DNA from: Gracilaria gracilis
Taxonomy: Eukaryota > Rhodophyta > Florideophyceae > Gracilariales > Gracilariaceae
Reading direction: 5' to 3'
DNA length: 64,000 nucleotides
Assembly: GCA_030374805.1 (NCBI GenBank)
Contig: JARGSG010000109.1
Coordinates: 123,991 to 187,990, forward strand
Shown piece by piece: positions 41,843-51,537 of the stretch; positions within the stretch are counted from its first letter, which is position 1; the number at the start of each line of letters is the position of its first letter. The translations under genes were made by a program, and so were the position numbers. Below the pieces are notes generated by a model. That model was not told the origin of the DNA and ran no database searches. It saw nothing but the letters and a program-made list of their open reading frames with translations.

Positions 41843-44209
41843 GTGGTCACCTGCATTCCACAGCTAGAAGTTGAGGCTGTGGAGGAGATGTCGTCCAGAT
41901 TCATATATGAGGATGATGAGGCCTATATGGATGAGATGGATGAGAATGTCTTTACTGCTTTGTATCTAGGACTCGCAGATTACCAGAACGAATGGTCTCC
42001 AATGGCTTTAAGAGCGGTAGCCATCGCGGAATGCAGCTCGTGCAACAAGTGTTTTTCTCCAGACTGTTTTGTTTCCATCGAGAACTTCACCATTGGCCAC
42101 AGGTGCTACACATGCCGAAAGCAGGGACAAATTCAGGACATTCCAGCACTTGTCTACATGAAAGTTGGCTGCCAAGGGATTACAGATGCTAATTTCACAT
42201 ACCTCTACAAAATGAGCTTTGAGGCTTCTCGTCATCTTTCAGTTGCTATAGATGTTCTGCGCGTAGGGTATGATCAGCTCTTTGATGTTTCTATTGTAAA
42301 CCGAAATAGAAAACAATCACCCTCTACTGGTTCAGAGGAAGCGCAGAAAGTGCTTAAAACTGCGCAGCCAGATTTTCTTGCTATATTATGGACGGTAGAG
42401 AAGTATCGATACATAGTGCATCAGAGAGCGACGCAAAAACGTAATTCAGAATCTTACATATGTAGCCAACGCAAGACAAAGCCCACAAAACCCTCAAGAC
42501 CAGTGAAACGGCTTCGCGAGTCTCGAAAACAATTTGATTGCGGCGGCACGGTGTCTTTTTCATATGGATGGCATAATACCGCCATGGGGCAAAGAAATGG
42601 AAAGGCGTACCCGAAGGTCTGACGATCCAAAGACATTTGCAATTCAACTAACTAGTGAATCGGATAATATATCAATGATCTACGAACAGCGAAATCCCTT
42701 CGGAGTTGATTTTATAGCTGAAACTGGGATTGAGATATCACGTGGCGTAAACATTGTTGAAATTCTTATGGACTCGACATACAAGACTAAAAAGCAAGCA
42801 ATGGAGCTCTTCGCAATCATAGGGTTAGTGAATGGAGCAGGATTTCTCTTAGCGTATTTCATATTAGAAGCGCCTGTAGCAGGTCATAATGACAGAGAAT
42901 ATAAGACCAGGGCGATTACGGAATTTCTAACGGCGTTCAAAACTGCAAACCTTCATATCAAACCGCTTTTCTTCTTCTCCGACAAGGACATGTCTCAACT
43001 ATCTGCTAGAACAAAGGTCTTTGAAATTGAGCCTTCTATATGCTTGTGGCATATGAAGAGAGCTATTAAGAAGAAATAAGCAGATCTGAAGAAAAGTGAA
43101 TGCGGAATATATACCAAAAAGTTTGAAGAACGTTTGCTGAGGCTTGTGACTAATCATTTTCACATTCACCCGTTTTTTGTTGACCACTCTATTGAAGAGA
43201 TACGAGGGGTATGTACAAGAAAAATGGAATCGGTTTGTGTGCATCATATACTGTTGAAAGACTAACTTATTGACCATTGGTACCGTGACAATTGGTACTA
43301 CAAATGGGGAAGGCGTAGGGCTGATTATATTCCAATCGCCAAAACTACAATGCTTGTGGAGAGCCATTGGCGGGTTCTGAAGAGATTGTACTTGCAAAAT
43401 TTCAAGAGACCGGGAATTGAGATTCTTATACATATCATTGACAAAAGCTTTTTGTCGAAATACAAGCTAGATTACGATGCCCTTCTCTCTGGAAAGAAGA
43501 AACCAGCTTGGTGGAAAGCGTTTACTAAAGAGTGGAAGGCAGCGGCCGAAAGATTTCATAACAACGTCTACAAAACAGACTTCCGCTGTTGGAAATGCTC
43601 CTGTCCTGCTTCCATGAGTAGCAGATTTTTGTTTTGCCAGCATTTGGTGAAAGGATCACAATGTCCTGCTTACAAGATTTAATTCGAAGCAGGCGCCCAC
43701 AGTTCTTGAGGATGGAAAGAAGGGAAGGCGAGTTTGTCGCTTTGTTTATTGAAGAAACCAGGAGCCCAGAAGACCGCAGTTTTTTAGCAAACCATCACAC
43801 GCCAATCCCTTTGCCGATTGATCCTCGATCGCTCAACGAGGCTAACCCAAGTAACCATCATTTGTTCGAATTCGATGATTCTTTTGAATTGGTTGAGTCA
43901 AATCAAATTACTTTGGTGGATGAAATCGAAGTCTTACTAGAGTGGACAAAAGAACACCTTCACACACTGAGAACTACCTCCGCATCTGCCATGCAAACCA
44001 AGCATCTGCACAAATTCATGCGAAAACCATTCCAGTACCGGCCAGATGTAGAACGACACTTGCGCTCCCGCAAAACCCCGAAGACTTGGAGCAATGAAAA
44101 CACTTTGTACTTGCCCGTAAAGAAGGCTCCCAAATATCCATGCATTAAAAGCTCTCTGTTTTCCCCAATTTCTGGACTTCATCTTCTTCCATTGGCATTA
44201 CCCTCCTAA
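41843..44209 (+). pseudogene. MULE transposase relic with SWIM zinc finger
   Basis: Mutator-family DDE transposase. An N-terminal acidic region and Cys-rich motif (ECSSCNKCFSPDCF...CYTC) is followed by a zinc-binding FDCGG segment, then a frame change near 42540. The catalytic core reads VEILMDSTYKTKKQ (first Asp), FFFSDKDMSQ (second Asp) and CLWHMKRAIKK. A SWIM finger follows at 43591-43650 (CWKCSCP...FCQHLV, the CxC...CxH pattern). Stops TAA 43077-43079 and TAA 43263-43265 lie in the core frame, and another frameshift near 43660 moves into the C-terminal block (RSRRPQFLRMERREGE). It is inactive as it stands. Confidence 0.85.
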
Positions 44210-45039
44210 TTGCTAGGTTGCGATTCCGTACAAGCAGACTCTTGTATAACTCTGATAGAGCGCTCTAGCCATCCATACAGCCACTACTGCAGCAGTGTCA
44301 CGGTGGAGAGAGGTGGTACACTACTGGCCGAACGATGTAGAGCTCAAACCGAGACAAACGAGATTCAAAATATGAACGGAACGATGCGGAGTAAGAATGT
44401 GGCGTTGAGACGATGTCCTTGGCCACACAGAGCTACGAGGCTTTGCGCGCAGCTTTGGTGGCCAGCCCTGTTCGCCGGTGCAATTTTAACCCATAAACGG
44501 AAACAACTTCAGCCTGCGGGCAGGTCTGGTCGGCAGCGTAGGCTGCCGGCACAGGGCGTTTGGCCCAATACGTATGCCGCAGGTACCCAGCACCGGCCCA
44601 AGAAGAGTAAATCAGCGTGTGAGAAGCGCAGGTGCGGAGCGTATTGAGTCGTTACTGTAGGCAGTGTAAGAAATAATCCAATCGAGACGGCTTAAAAGAG
44701 AACAATTAACGAAGCTCCGAAGTGTTGGTGTAAGAGAGCCAGAAAGGGATCGTGGCCCGTTGCATAGTTCCAGAGTAGTGAAGACAGTAGAAAACGAAAA
44801 TAATGCTGTGGGTTCATAGCTGGAATTGTCACAGAAGTGAGCACAGACAGGAAACGAGCGAGAGCGAGCTCCCAAGATTGTGTGTAGGCCGAGAATACGG
44901 GAAGATCAAACAAAGAATTAAGCAGTCGCGAGCAGCGTCAAGAGCGAGATTTGGGTTGGTGAAGACGAAAGCGGTCGTATTGCAGTTAAAAGACCGCAAA
45001 AGGTAGCGATATGTGGGTTGGGTAGGTTGGGTGGGTCAA

Positions 45040-45758
45040 AGCAAGTGTTGTCAGGAGTGCATGAGGTTTAGCGCTAGCGCAGTTCCAAGGGCCAGGTAAT
45101 GACAGCAAGATGTGGGGGAGGTGCATGGTAAATAGTGCAGGTGCAGCGCTCAAAGTAGGATATCGCCAAAGTGTGGGCGTAATGAGGTGGTAAAAGGTGA
45201 ACGTTGCTGCGCCAATGATGGCACAGCGCTGAGGAAAGGATGTGAGTGGGGTGTAATCGTGATGTGGTGTGAAAACTGAGTATGAGCGGGATGTAATTGT
45301 GATGAGGTAGTTGAAGATGAGCTTTGGTGCGCCAACGTCAGCGCAGCGCTAAGGGCGGGCTGCTGTGCGTCCACAGCTCCCCTGGGCGGGCTGAAGTGGT
45401 GAGAGGTGATCGCCGGCACGCCGACGCCGGCGCCGCGCTGAGGGCGGGATGTGAGATGAGCGCCGGCGCGCCGACGCCGCCGCAGCGCTAAGGGCGGGAT
45501 GTAGGCGGGCTGTGGGCGGGCTGTGGGCGGGCTGTGGGCGGGCTGTAGGCGGGCTGTAGGCGGGCTGAGATGAGACGTGAGCGCCGGCGCGCCGACGCCG
45601 GCGCCGGCACTTATGTATTCCTGGCACCGCGCGCCAGCACGGGCATGTGTGTGGGTTCGCCGGTGCATATTGTTGTACAGCTGTGTGGCCTATTATGGGG
45701 CCAAGGATAGGAGCCACGGCTACTGGCCGTGACGAAGATTGTAGGGAGGTTAAATTCT
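45040..45758. repeat. Right terminal inverted repeat of the MULE
   Basis: Complement of the left end; the match is strong from 45165 to 45740 and weaker inward. At about 45495-45570 it has its own expansion of a GGCGGGCTGTG unit that is absent from the left copy. Confidence 0.8.
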
Positions 45759-46321
45759 TTTAGTTAGGGGCAGTCTCGAGACTCAGGCATGTGCCTTTTG
45801 CAAGATGCAAAAAGGGGGTTGATGTATTCGCCCCTATCTTTCGCTATTGCGAGTGATAGAGACCATTTCCTCAAAAGAGAAAGATATAAGCTTAATCAGC
45901 TTTTCTCGTTGATTCAATCACGAGCGATTGATACAAAGTGTGAAACTCAGAAGACCCGCCTGTCACACACAGATCGTCACGCACTTTATCAATATGGTGA
46001 CTACACAAAATCGTGTCGTACTTGTCAGAATGCAGTTTTTGCCCAGCCGCCGCACAAAGTTGCCGAGCGCACCCCCACAACCCTCCGCAACCCTCCGTTT
46101 ACCCTCCTCGCGACAGTTTCTTCCCAGCCGCCGCACATAGTTGCCGAGCGCACCCCCACAACCCTCCGCAACCCTCCGTATACTCTCCTCGCGACTCTCT
46201 TTGCGGGGCCTCTCCCTGTACGCCCCTCGGAGGCGTAGTATACAATATACCAAGTACTTCTGTCCCGCCAACGCAGCAAATTACGAATACCTCTGCAAAA
46301 ACCTGTACATTTCTGACGTCC
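45759..46321. other. Upstream region of the next gene with an 81-bp tandem duplication
   Basis: 46042-46122 and 46123-46203 are two copies of an 81-bp unit beginning CCCAGCCGCCGCACA and containing CCCCCACAACCCTCCGCAAC. No gene is supported before ATG 46322; a frame is open through the repeats but looks compositional. Confidence 0.7.
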
Positions 46322-48590
46322 ATGGACTTACCTGCCTCTAATCTAGCGGCAGTTTCCAGAGACAGTGATATGCATAAGGCCTACATATTCTTATGCCACC
46401 AATCCGTCGAAACATTGAGAGAAATTTACAAGTTCTGGGATGTTTCCCAGCATTTGAAGCAAAGCGCGACTGGTAAGCCCACCAAGAAATTTTTTAACTT
46501 TTGTGAGTGCAAGTGGAGCGCATTTTTTACGTAGTTCAGCATCCACATGCACTCCCTCTATACGCCGTTCGCGCTCCAAATGGACACCGTTGTCAGGGCA
46601 GATTAATTTTTTTAATAGTTTATTTCATTATTGGGAGTGCGCGGGGAGTGCATTTGGACATCTTGTGGGGCAGACTACGAACAATGTGGGCGCAGAAGGA
46701 GTGCAATCTGTATCGTTTCCACTCCCTATGCGTTCAATCGGCTTAGCAAGCGTTCTCCAACTGGACACCACGAAAATAAGTTGCAAAAGCGGATTGCGCG
46801 CACTCAATATGAAGTCCGTTTGGCATCCACCTATCCTCCACAAGTGCCATCCACCACCAAATTGCACACCTCTTTCTCCCAAAATTTCTTATAGGGAAAG
46901 CCTTCCTCATTGCTCAGCTAATTGTCTTCGTATATAATAACTGTGTTGTTAAAACTCTACCCTATAAGAACTTTTTGGAGAAAGGGGAGTGCAATTTGAG
47001 GGTGGATGGCATCTGCGGAGGATATATGGATGCCAAACGGACTTCATATTGAGTGCGCGCAGTCTGCGTTTGCAGCTAAATTTCATGGTGTCCAATTGGA
47101 GAACGCTTGCTAAGCAGATTGAACGCATATGGAGTGCAAACGATACACACTGCACTCCTTCTGCGCGCACATTGTTCGTAGTCTGCCCCCCGCCATGTCC
47201 AAATGCACTCCACGCGCATTCACAATAATGAAATAAACTATTAAAATAATTAATCTGCCCTGACAACGGTGTCCATTTGGAGCGCGAACGGCGTATACAT
47301 TGAGTGCAGGTGGATGCTGAACTCTGCAAAAGATGCGCTCCACTTGCACTCACAAAAATGAAAAAATTTCTTGTAGGGCTGTCAACCATACATGCAGTGC
47401 TGGAGGGGAGGGAATGGAATTATCCTGTCTTTGAAAAGAAATGGGCACTTGTGTATCAAAACCCTCCGCTCCCGGTGATGCCCGCGTTATGCAAAATCTC
47501 GACATGTGCGCCTTCTGAGTTATCTGGGAGAGTGAAGCAGTTCCATGAGCTTGTTGCGCGTGGCAAGAATACTTCCTCTCGTTCCAAAAAAAAAGCAGAC
47601 AGTCCAGCAAAATCCCGAAGTACCCCTGCTAAAAAGAGTCGACTTTCGAAATCGACTGCAGTCGATCTTACCTTCGAAGGTGAAGCCGTACCGAAGGCAA
47701 AACCAGCGAAACAGAAGCCCTTCACGCTGTCGGAGTTCACGCGGTTGATGTTAATGATCCGTGATGACCCTGAATGTCGTCCGGCTTATATAAGGGCGTC
47801 ACAGACGATCACGAAGAGATCTGATTTGGATTTGAAAAAGAAACCTGTGGATGAATGGGTAAATATTATCGAGAAGAGGTATAATGACCCATCTTTGCGA
47901 CCGCGTCAAGCTTTAGAGTATCTATTCGACGAACCAAACAATCCAGAGAATCCACCGATTCATTTTCGACCCGGTGTCTATTTGCGTTCTGTTAGCAACG
48001 GATTTCGGACATTATCGTCGCTACCTTTTGCCAATTACAGGCGCAGCGGACAGAACAACCCCAATTTCAAGGAATTCATGGAGACGGACAAAAGTAAGAG
48101 ATGCTACACACTTTCCGAACGCGATAGAAAGATGGTGATTGTGGGTGCTGTTGTGTTTGGCGTCGGTACGGATAACGACGAAATCGAGATTTTAAGTGCC
48201 GCAGCAAGAACAATTTATTACACTGGAAGCTTTGGACACGAAGGCGGTGCGGGGAAGTTTCACATGGGGTCGCAAGTGGGAGCATCTGGTGCAAGGTCTA
48301 CCTCGAGAAAGCGTTCATCAGGGGAGTTTCAAGAGGCCGGAATGAAGTTCTTCGAGTCTGCGAGGAGCTACTTTAAATCTGAGGAGAAAGATAAAGAGAG
48401 GGACGAAGAGGTTGAAGAGCAAAACGCTAAGAATGCCAGAGCATCGTCTAAGTTGACCCGCATTGGGAACAGACGGAAATTGCTGGATGAGCTCGCGGTG
48501 GCGAAGGCAAAAGTGGAGGAAGGAGTCGAGAAGGAGGAGTGGGAGCAGCAGGTGATTCTGATCAAGCAGGCCCTGAAGTATTGTGCCTGA
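46322..48590 (+). CDS. Two-exon gene of unknown function, intron made of a MITE pair
   Basis: I do not recognise a named family. Exon 1 is 46322-46472 (ATG; MDLPASNLAAVSRDSD... to QSATG). Exon 2 is 47377-48590. The junction is phase 1 on both sides and restores SATGLSTIHAVLEGREW, about 454 residues in total. A Lys/Ser-rich basic segment (about residues 100-140) precedes a globular region (FTLSEFTRLMLMIRDDPECRPAYI, later SVSNGFRTLSSLPFANYRRSGQNNP). That region resembles a conserved protein type seen in repeat-rich oomycete and algal genomes, probably mobile-element related. The C-terminal ~110 residues are charged and helical. The frame is otherwise intact. Confidence 0.55.
46473..47376 (+). 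other. 904-nt intron consisting of two inverted MITE copies
   Basis: The donor CTG|GTAAGCCC lies five bases before the left MITE; the acceptor TTCTTGTAG|GG lies inside the right MITE's terminal repeat. Splicing keeps the reading frame. Confidence 0.65.
46478..46896 (+). mobile_element. MITE copy 1 (419 bp)
   Basis: Begins CCCACCAAGAAATTTTTT and ends AAAATTTCTTATAGGG, giving terminal inverted repeats of about 16 bp (CCCTAYAAGAAATTTT). No coding capacity. Confidence 0.8.
46960..47378 (-). mobile_element. MITE copy 2 (419 bp), inverted
   Basis: The same 419-bp unit on the opposite strand, about 90% alike by eye, separated from copy 1 by a 63-bp spacer. Together they could fold into a stem of over 400 bp. 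Confidence 0.8.
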
Positions 48591-49032
48591 GGTTGTAATA
48601 AATCTTTACGATGATGTATGCTAGCAACATTGCTGTCAAAAACGTTGCTAGGGGCAATAGGTCATGCTACACCGCCGTCTTGTACGCGTCATATTCTTGT
48701 GCGTTCCATTTCTTTTCTGATCATCACCCTTTGTAAAACATGCTACTTGCCAGCGAAATGCGTTCGTCTGTGTTCTCAGAATGCTAGTTTAGTATGCTAG
48801 AGGGCTAGTTATGAAAATAAAAGTCCGAAAAAACTAGCAATTTCGCAGATTGCGCTGGTTGGCAAGGCAAAATTTTTTTTTCTGGAAATCGCATTTCCAC
48901 GTGCCGCAGTTGAACTCCATTTGTTGAAGTTGTATGCTAGTTTGCAGTTCGTGCGCCACTGCCCGTTACCTCAGAGTCGTCGCAGGCGTCAAAATCACTC
49001 AAAAAATTTACTCTCGGGTCACCAGCGCTGGT
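48591..49032. other. Spacer between the two-exon gene and the island
   Basis: 442 bp without a gene. The short words GCTAGCAAC and GTTGCTAGG form a small inverted repeat near 48620-48655. Confidence 0.4.
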
Positions 49033-50127
49033 TTATTCCAACCCGGCATTCGGATCCTGAGTCTCAGTTTCCCTAAACGTGAAGTTAAAGAAGTCCAACG
49101 GACAACTCTCCCCATTCTGGTACACCCTCCTAGCCCCAAAGCGGCTTCCAACCCCTCCCAGCCTTTTCTCCTCCTGCTCCTCCAATATACGATCCGCCGT
49201 CCTCGCAGCCGCCGCCGCACTCCCGAACCCCACCAACGGCGCACCACCCGGCAGCTGCGGCGGCACAAACACCTTCCCATCCTCGTCCACCATCACCCCA
49301 CCCTTCCTCCTCCTCTTCAGTCGACTCCCCACACCTCCTCCTCCCTCCTCTTCTCCCCCCGTCTCCCTCACACTCCCCCGCCCACCCCGAGAACCAGGCG
49401 TCACCTTCGACCCTTTACCTGCTCCCTCTCCCACCCCTACTCCCCCTCCCCTCACCATTTCGTTCAAATCCATCAGCAATTTGCACGCCTTCTCCACTTG
49501 TCCCACTTGCTCCTTCAACACTTCAACCCTACCCTTCAGCCCCATTTTCTCCTTTCGCAGCCTCCCCATCTCTCTCCCCACGCACTCCAACATCCCATTC
49601 ACATGTCCCACAGCCCCCACCCCAGTCAACTTCATCCTCTTCCGAATCGTCGAAATCAATTCCATCGGCACCCCCAACCTCCGACACACTCAGCACCACC
49701 CCTCCCATGTCTGCCACCATCTCCGACAGCATGTCTTCAAAGTGCTCCTTCAAACTCCCCCCAAGCTTCCTCACCCGTTCCTCCATCTCGCCCATAAACC
49801 TTCTCTCCGGTCCTCCTCCTCCATCCCCATCCCCATCACCTCAACCGCCTCCTCCATCCCCATTACAAACCCTCTGACTCACACAAACCCCTCATTACCC
49901 CCTCCCTCCTCCCGCGGCGGCGTCTCTGGCACTTCCGTCCTATGCAACAGAGCCATTAGCTCCTCGTCACCGACGTATCCATTCGACATCCCGGGAAAAG
50001 ACGGCGTCCGGCGATAAACGACTTGAACAGGCCTGAGCGACTTACCACAACCCTCGTCCTCGCCACCCCTGATCACAGCCGTTACACTCGTGGCCACACA
50101 CCCCTCTACCAGGCCTATTTGTATCAC
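49033..50127 (-). pseudogene. Coiled-coil protein gene with two frame changes
   Basis: Unrecognised. Block 1 is 50127-49879 (VVYRRTPSFPGMSNGYVGDEELM...). A middle block in another frame (about 49810-49700: MEERVRKLGGSLKEHFEDML) follows. Then the original frame resumes from about 49690 to 49033: a coiled coil (MGRLRKEKMGLKGRVEVLKEQ), Gly/Glu-rich linkers, a basic patch KRRRKGG and a folded-looking tail (GKVFVPPQLPGG...). Two frameshifts, near 49820 and 49695, are needed to join them, or small introns. The Pro/Ser-rich frames on the plus strand here are its shadow. Confidence 0.45.
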
Positions 50128-50501
50128 AATTTTCTATACCTCAATTTCCGGCCATTCCCCAAAAACTCCATTTCTCCCAGATATTTCCATATTTTCGTTT
50201 TTTCCTTTCAGTACCATCCCACAAAACCAATCCACAGCACCCGTTCCTTAACTCCTTACCGTTAAATCATCCCCTTAATACTTCATTTCGACATATCTCT
50301 TTTCATAAACACATTCATCAGTCCTAATCCCTTCATACCCACCTACCTCATTCTTTCAACTATCTAGTCATAAAAACTATCTTTTCCTCTGAACCCACTT
50401 TATCAATGTATACATCGGCAACGCCGTTCTCTACTTAAGCATCTCTCCCTTCCTCTCCTGTAGCACAATATCTCCTCACAGCATCCAACAAATTCGACAT
50501 A

Positions 50502-51413
50502 ATGACCTCGCCTTCCTCTTCTCTCCGCTCCTCCCACAGCCCAGCTGTTGTTGTACGCAGAGGCTGCATTGGCCCCATGCTTTACGACCACGGTACCCCT
50601 CAAGATACCATTCTTTCACTTCAAGATTTCATAGCCACACACGGCATTCCGCAAGGTCCCATTTTCTTCTGCGGCAGGAGCAACTTGTTGGAAACAGTAA
50701 TTCGCTCCTTCCCTCCATCTCGCAGACAAGACTTGGTCTTCATTCAGAACGGCCACATTCTTCCCATTCTTTTAAAACGTGGTCTTCATCACACCACACG
50801 AGCAGTTCTTTACATCGCCGTACCCACTCTCGCTGCACCTCCACAGGATGGCGTCACCCCTCTTACTCCCAACGGCCTCACAACTGTCACCGGAAAATGG
50901 GCTTTTGCACTAGCACAATGCTTCTTTAACGCAGGTCTCACTTGCAATATCGTTGACGAAGACGCCTTCTCTAAATCCTACTACGAAAAGCTCGTCTAGG
51001 TCTCTTCATTCAACCTAGTTGGTTCCTCCCACGGCTTCATTACCATGCATGACGTGGCCACCCGCTACAATACCATAGTCTCAACGATAATGAAGGAACT
51101 ACTCGGCATAGTCTCCTCCAACACAGCTATCTCCTACAATATCCCCTCCACAGTACAATCCCTCCTCGCCTACGGCAGCACTCTCACCTCCTTCCACGCC
51201 TCATTCTCTGAGTACGAATTCAGAAATGCTTACTTCTACCTTTCCTCCGAGGATACCAAGAGAGCGGGCTTGGCTGACACTGCCCCTTTCACACCAACTA
51301 TGTCAATGTCCTTAGAAAAGACATTCTCTTTTGGTACCAGTACTACTTTGGTCTCATTTTGTGAAAAAGATATCTTCGCACAATACTCTCTCTCCTTACC
51401 CCACGCTTTGTAA
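50502..51413 (+). pseudogene. NAD(P)-dehydrogenase-like gene (ketopantoate reductase/6PGDH-like C-terminal type) with one amber codon
   Basis: ATG 50502. The frame is open to 51413 except for a TAG at 50997-50999, about 303 codons. The first half has alternating hydrophobic strands as in a Rossmann fold (GPIFFCGRSNLLE, DLVFIQNGHI), though the classical GxGxxG is not visible. After the TAG the text SSFNLVGSSHG follows KLV. In ketopantoate-reductase-like proteins this junction usually reads Lys-x-Val-Trp, so TGG to TAG is the simplest change. The remainder is helical. The function is not established; a role in the surrounding element is unknown. Confidence 0.4.
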
Positions 51414-51537
51414 CTCATTTTCTTTCTTCAACAATTCTTTTATGCTCACATTATATCAAAACATTCGTTCATTTCTCATTACTGGTCAAGTCATCTCACT
51501 CTCACACACATAACACCACACGCCCTACATGTTTTAT

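Larger units (their letters stand above)
39898..45758. mobile_element. Mutator-like element (MULE) with long terminal inverted repeats
   Basis: A 5.9-kb element whose ends are inverted copies of each other for about 0.7-0.8 kb, flanking a decayed MULE transposase. Matching starts near AAAAGACTTTAACC on the left and the complementary GGTTAAATTCTTTT on the right, and includes the shared run ATAGGCCACACAGCTGTAC. I could not establish a target-site duplication. The internal flanks, about 41.0-41.8 kb and 44.2-45.0 kb, contain no other gene that I can support. Confidence 0.8.

Noticed and set aside
45150-45717. Minus-strand Pro/Ala-rich frames
   Set aside because: Mirror image of the frames in the left MULE arm; compositional, not genes.
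46042-46203. Possible CRISPR-like array
   Set aside because: Only two adjacent 81-bp units without spacers, in a eukaryotic context.
48934-50017. Plus-strand Pro/Ser/His-rich frames of about 290-310 codons
   Set aside because: Shadow of the Gly/Glu/Arg-rich coiled-coil gene on the minus strand; composition is the complement of that gene and there is no motif.
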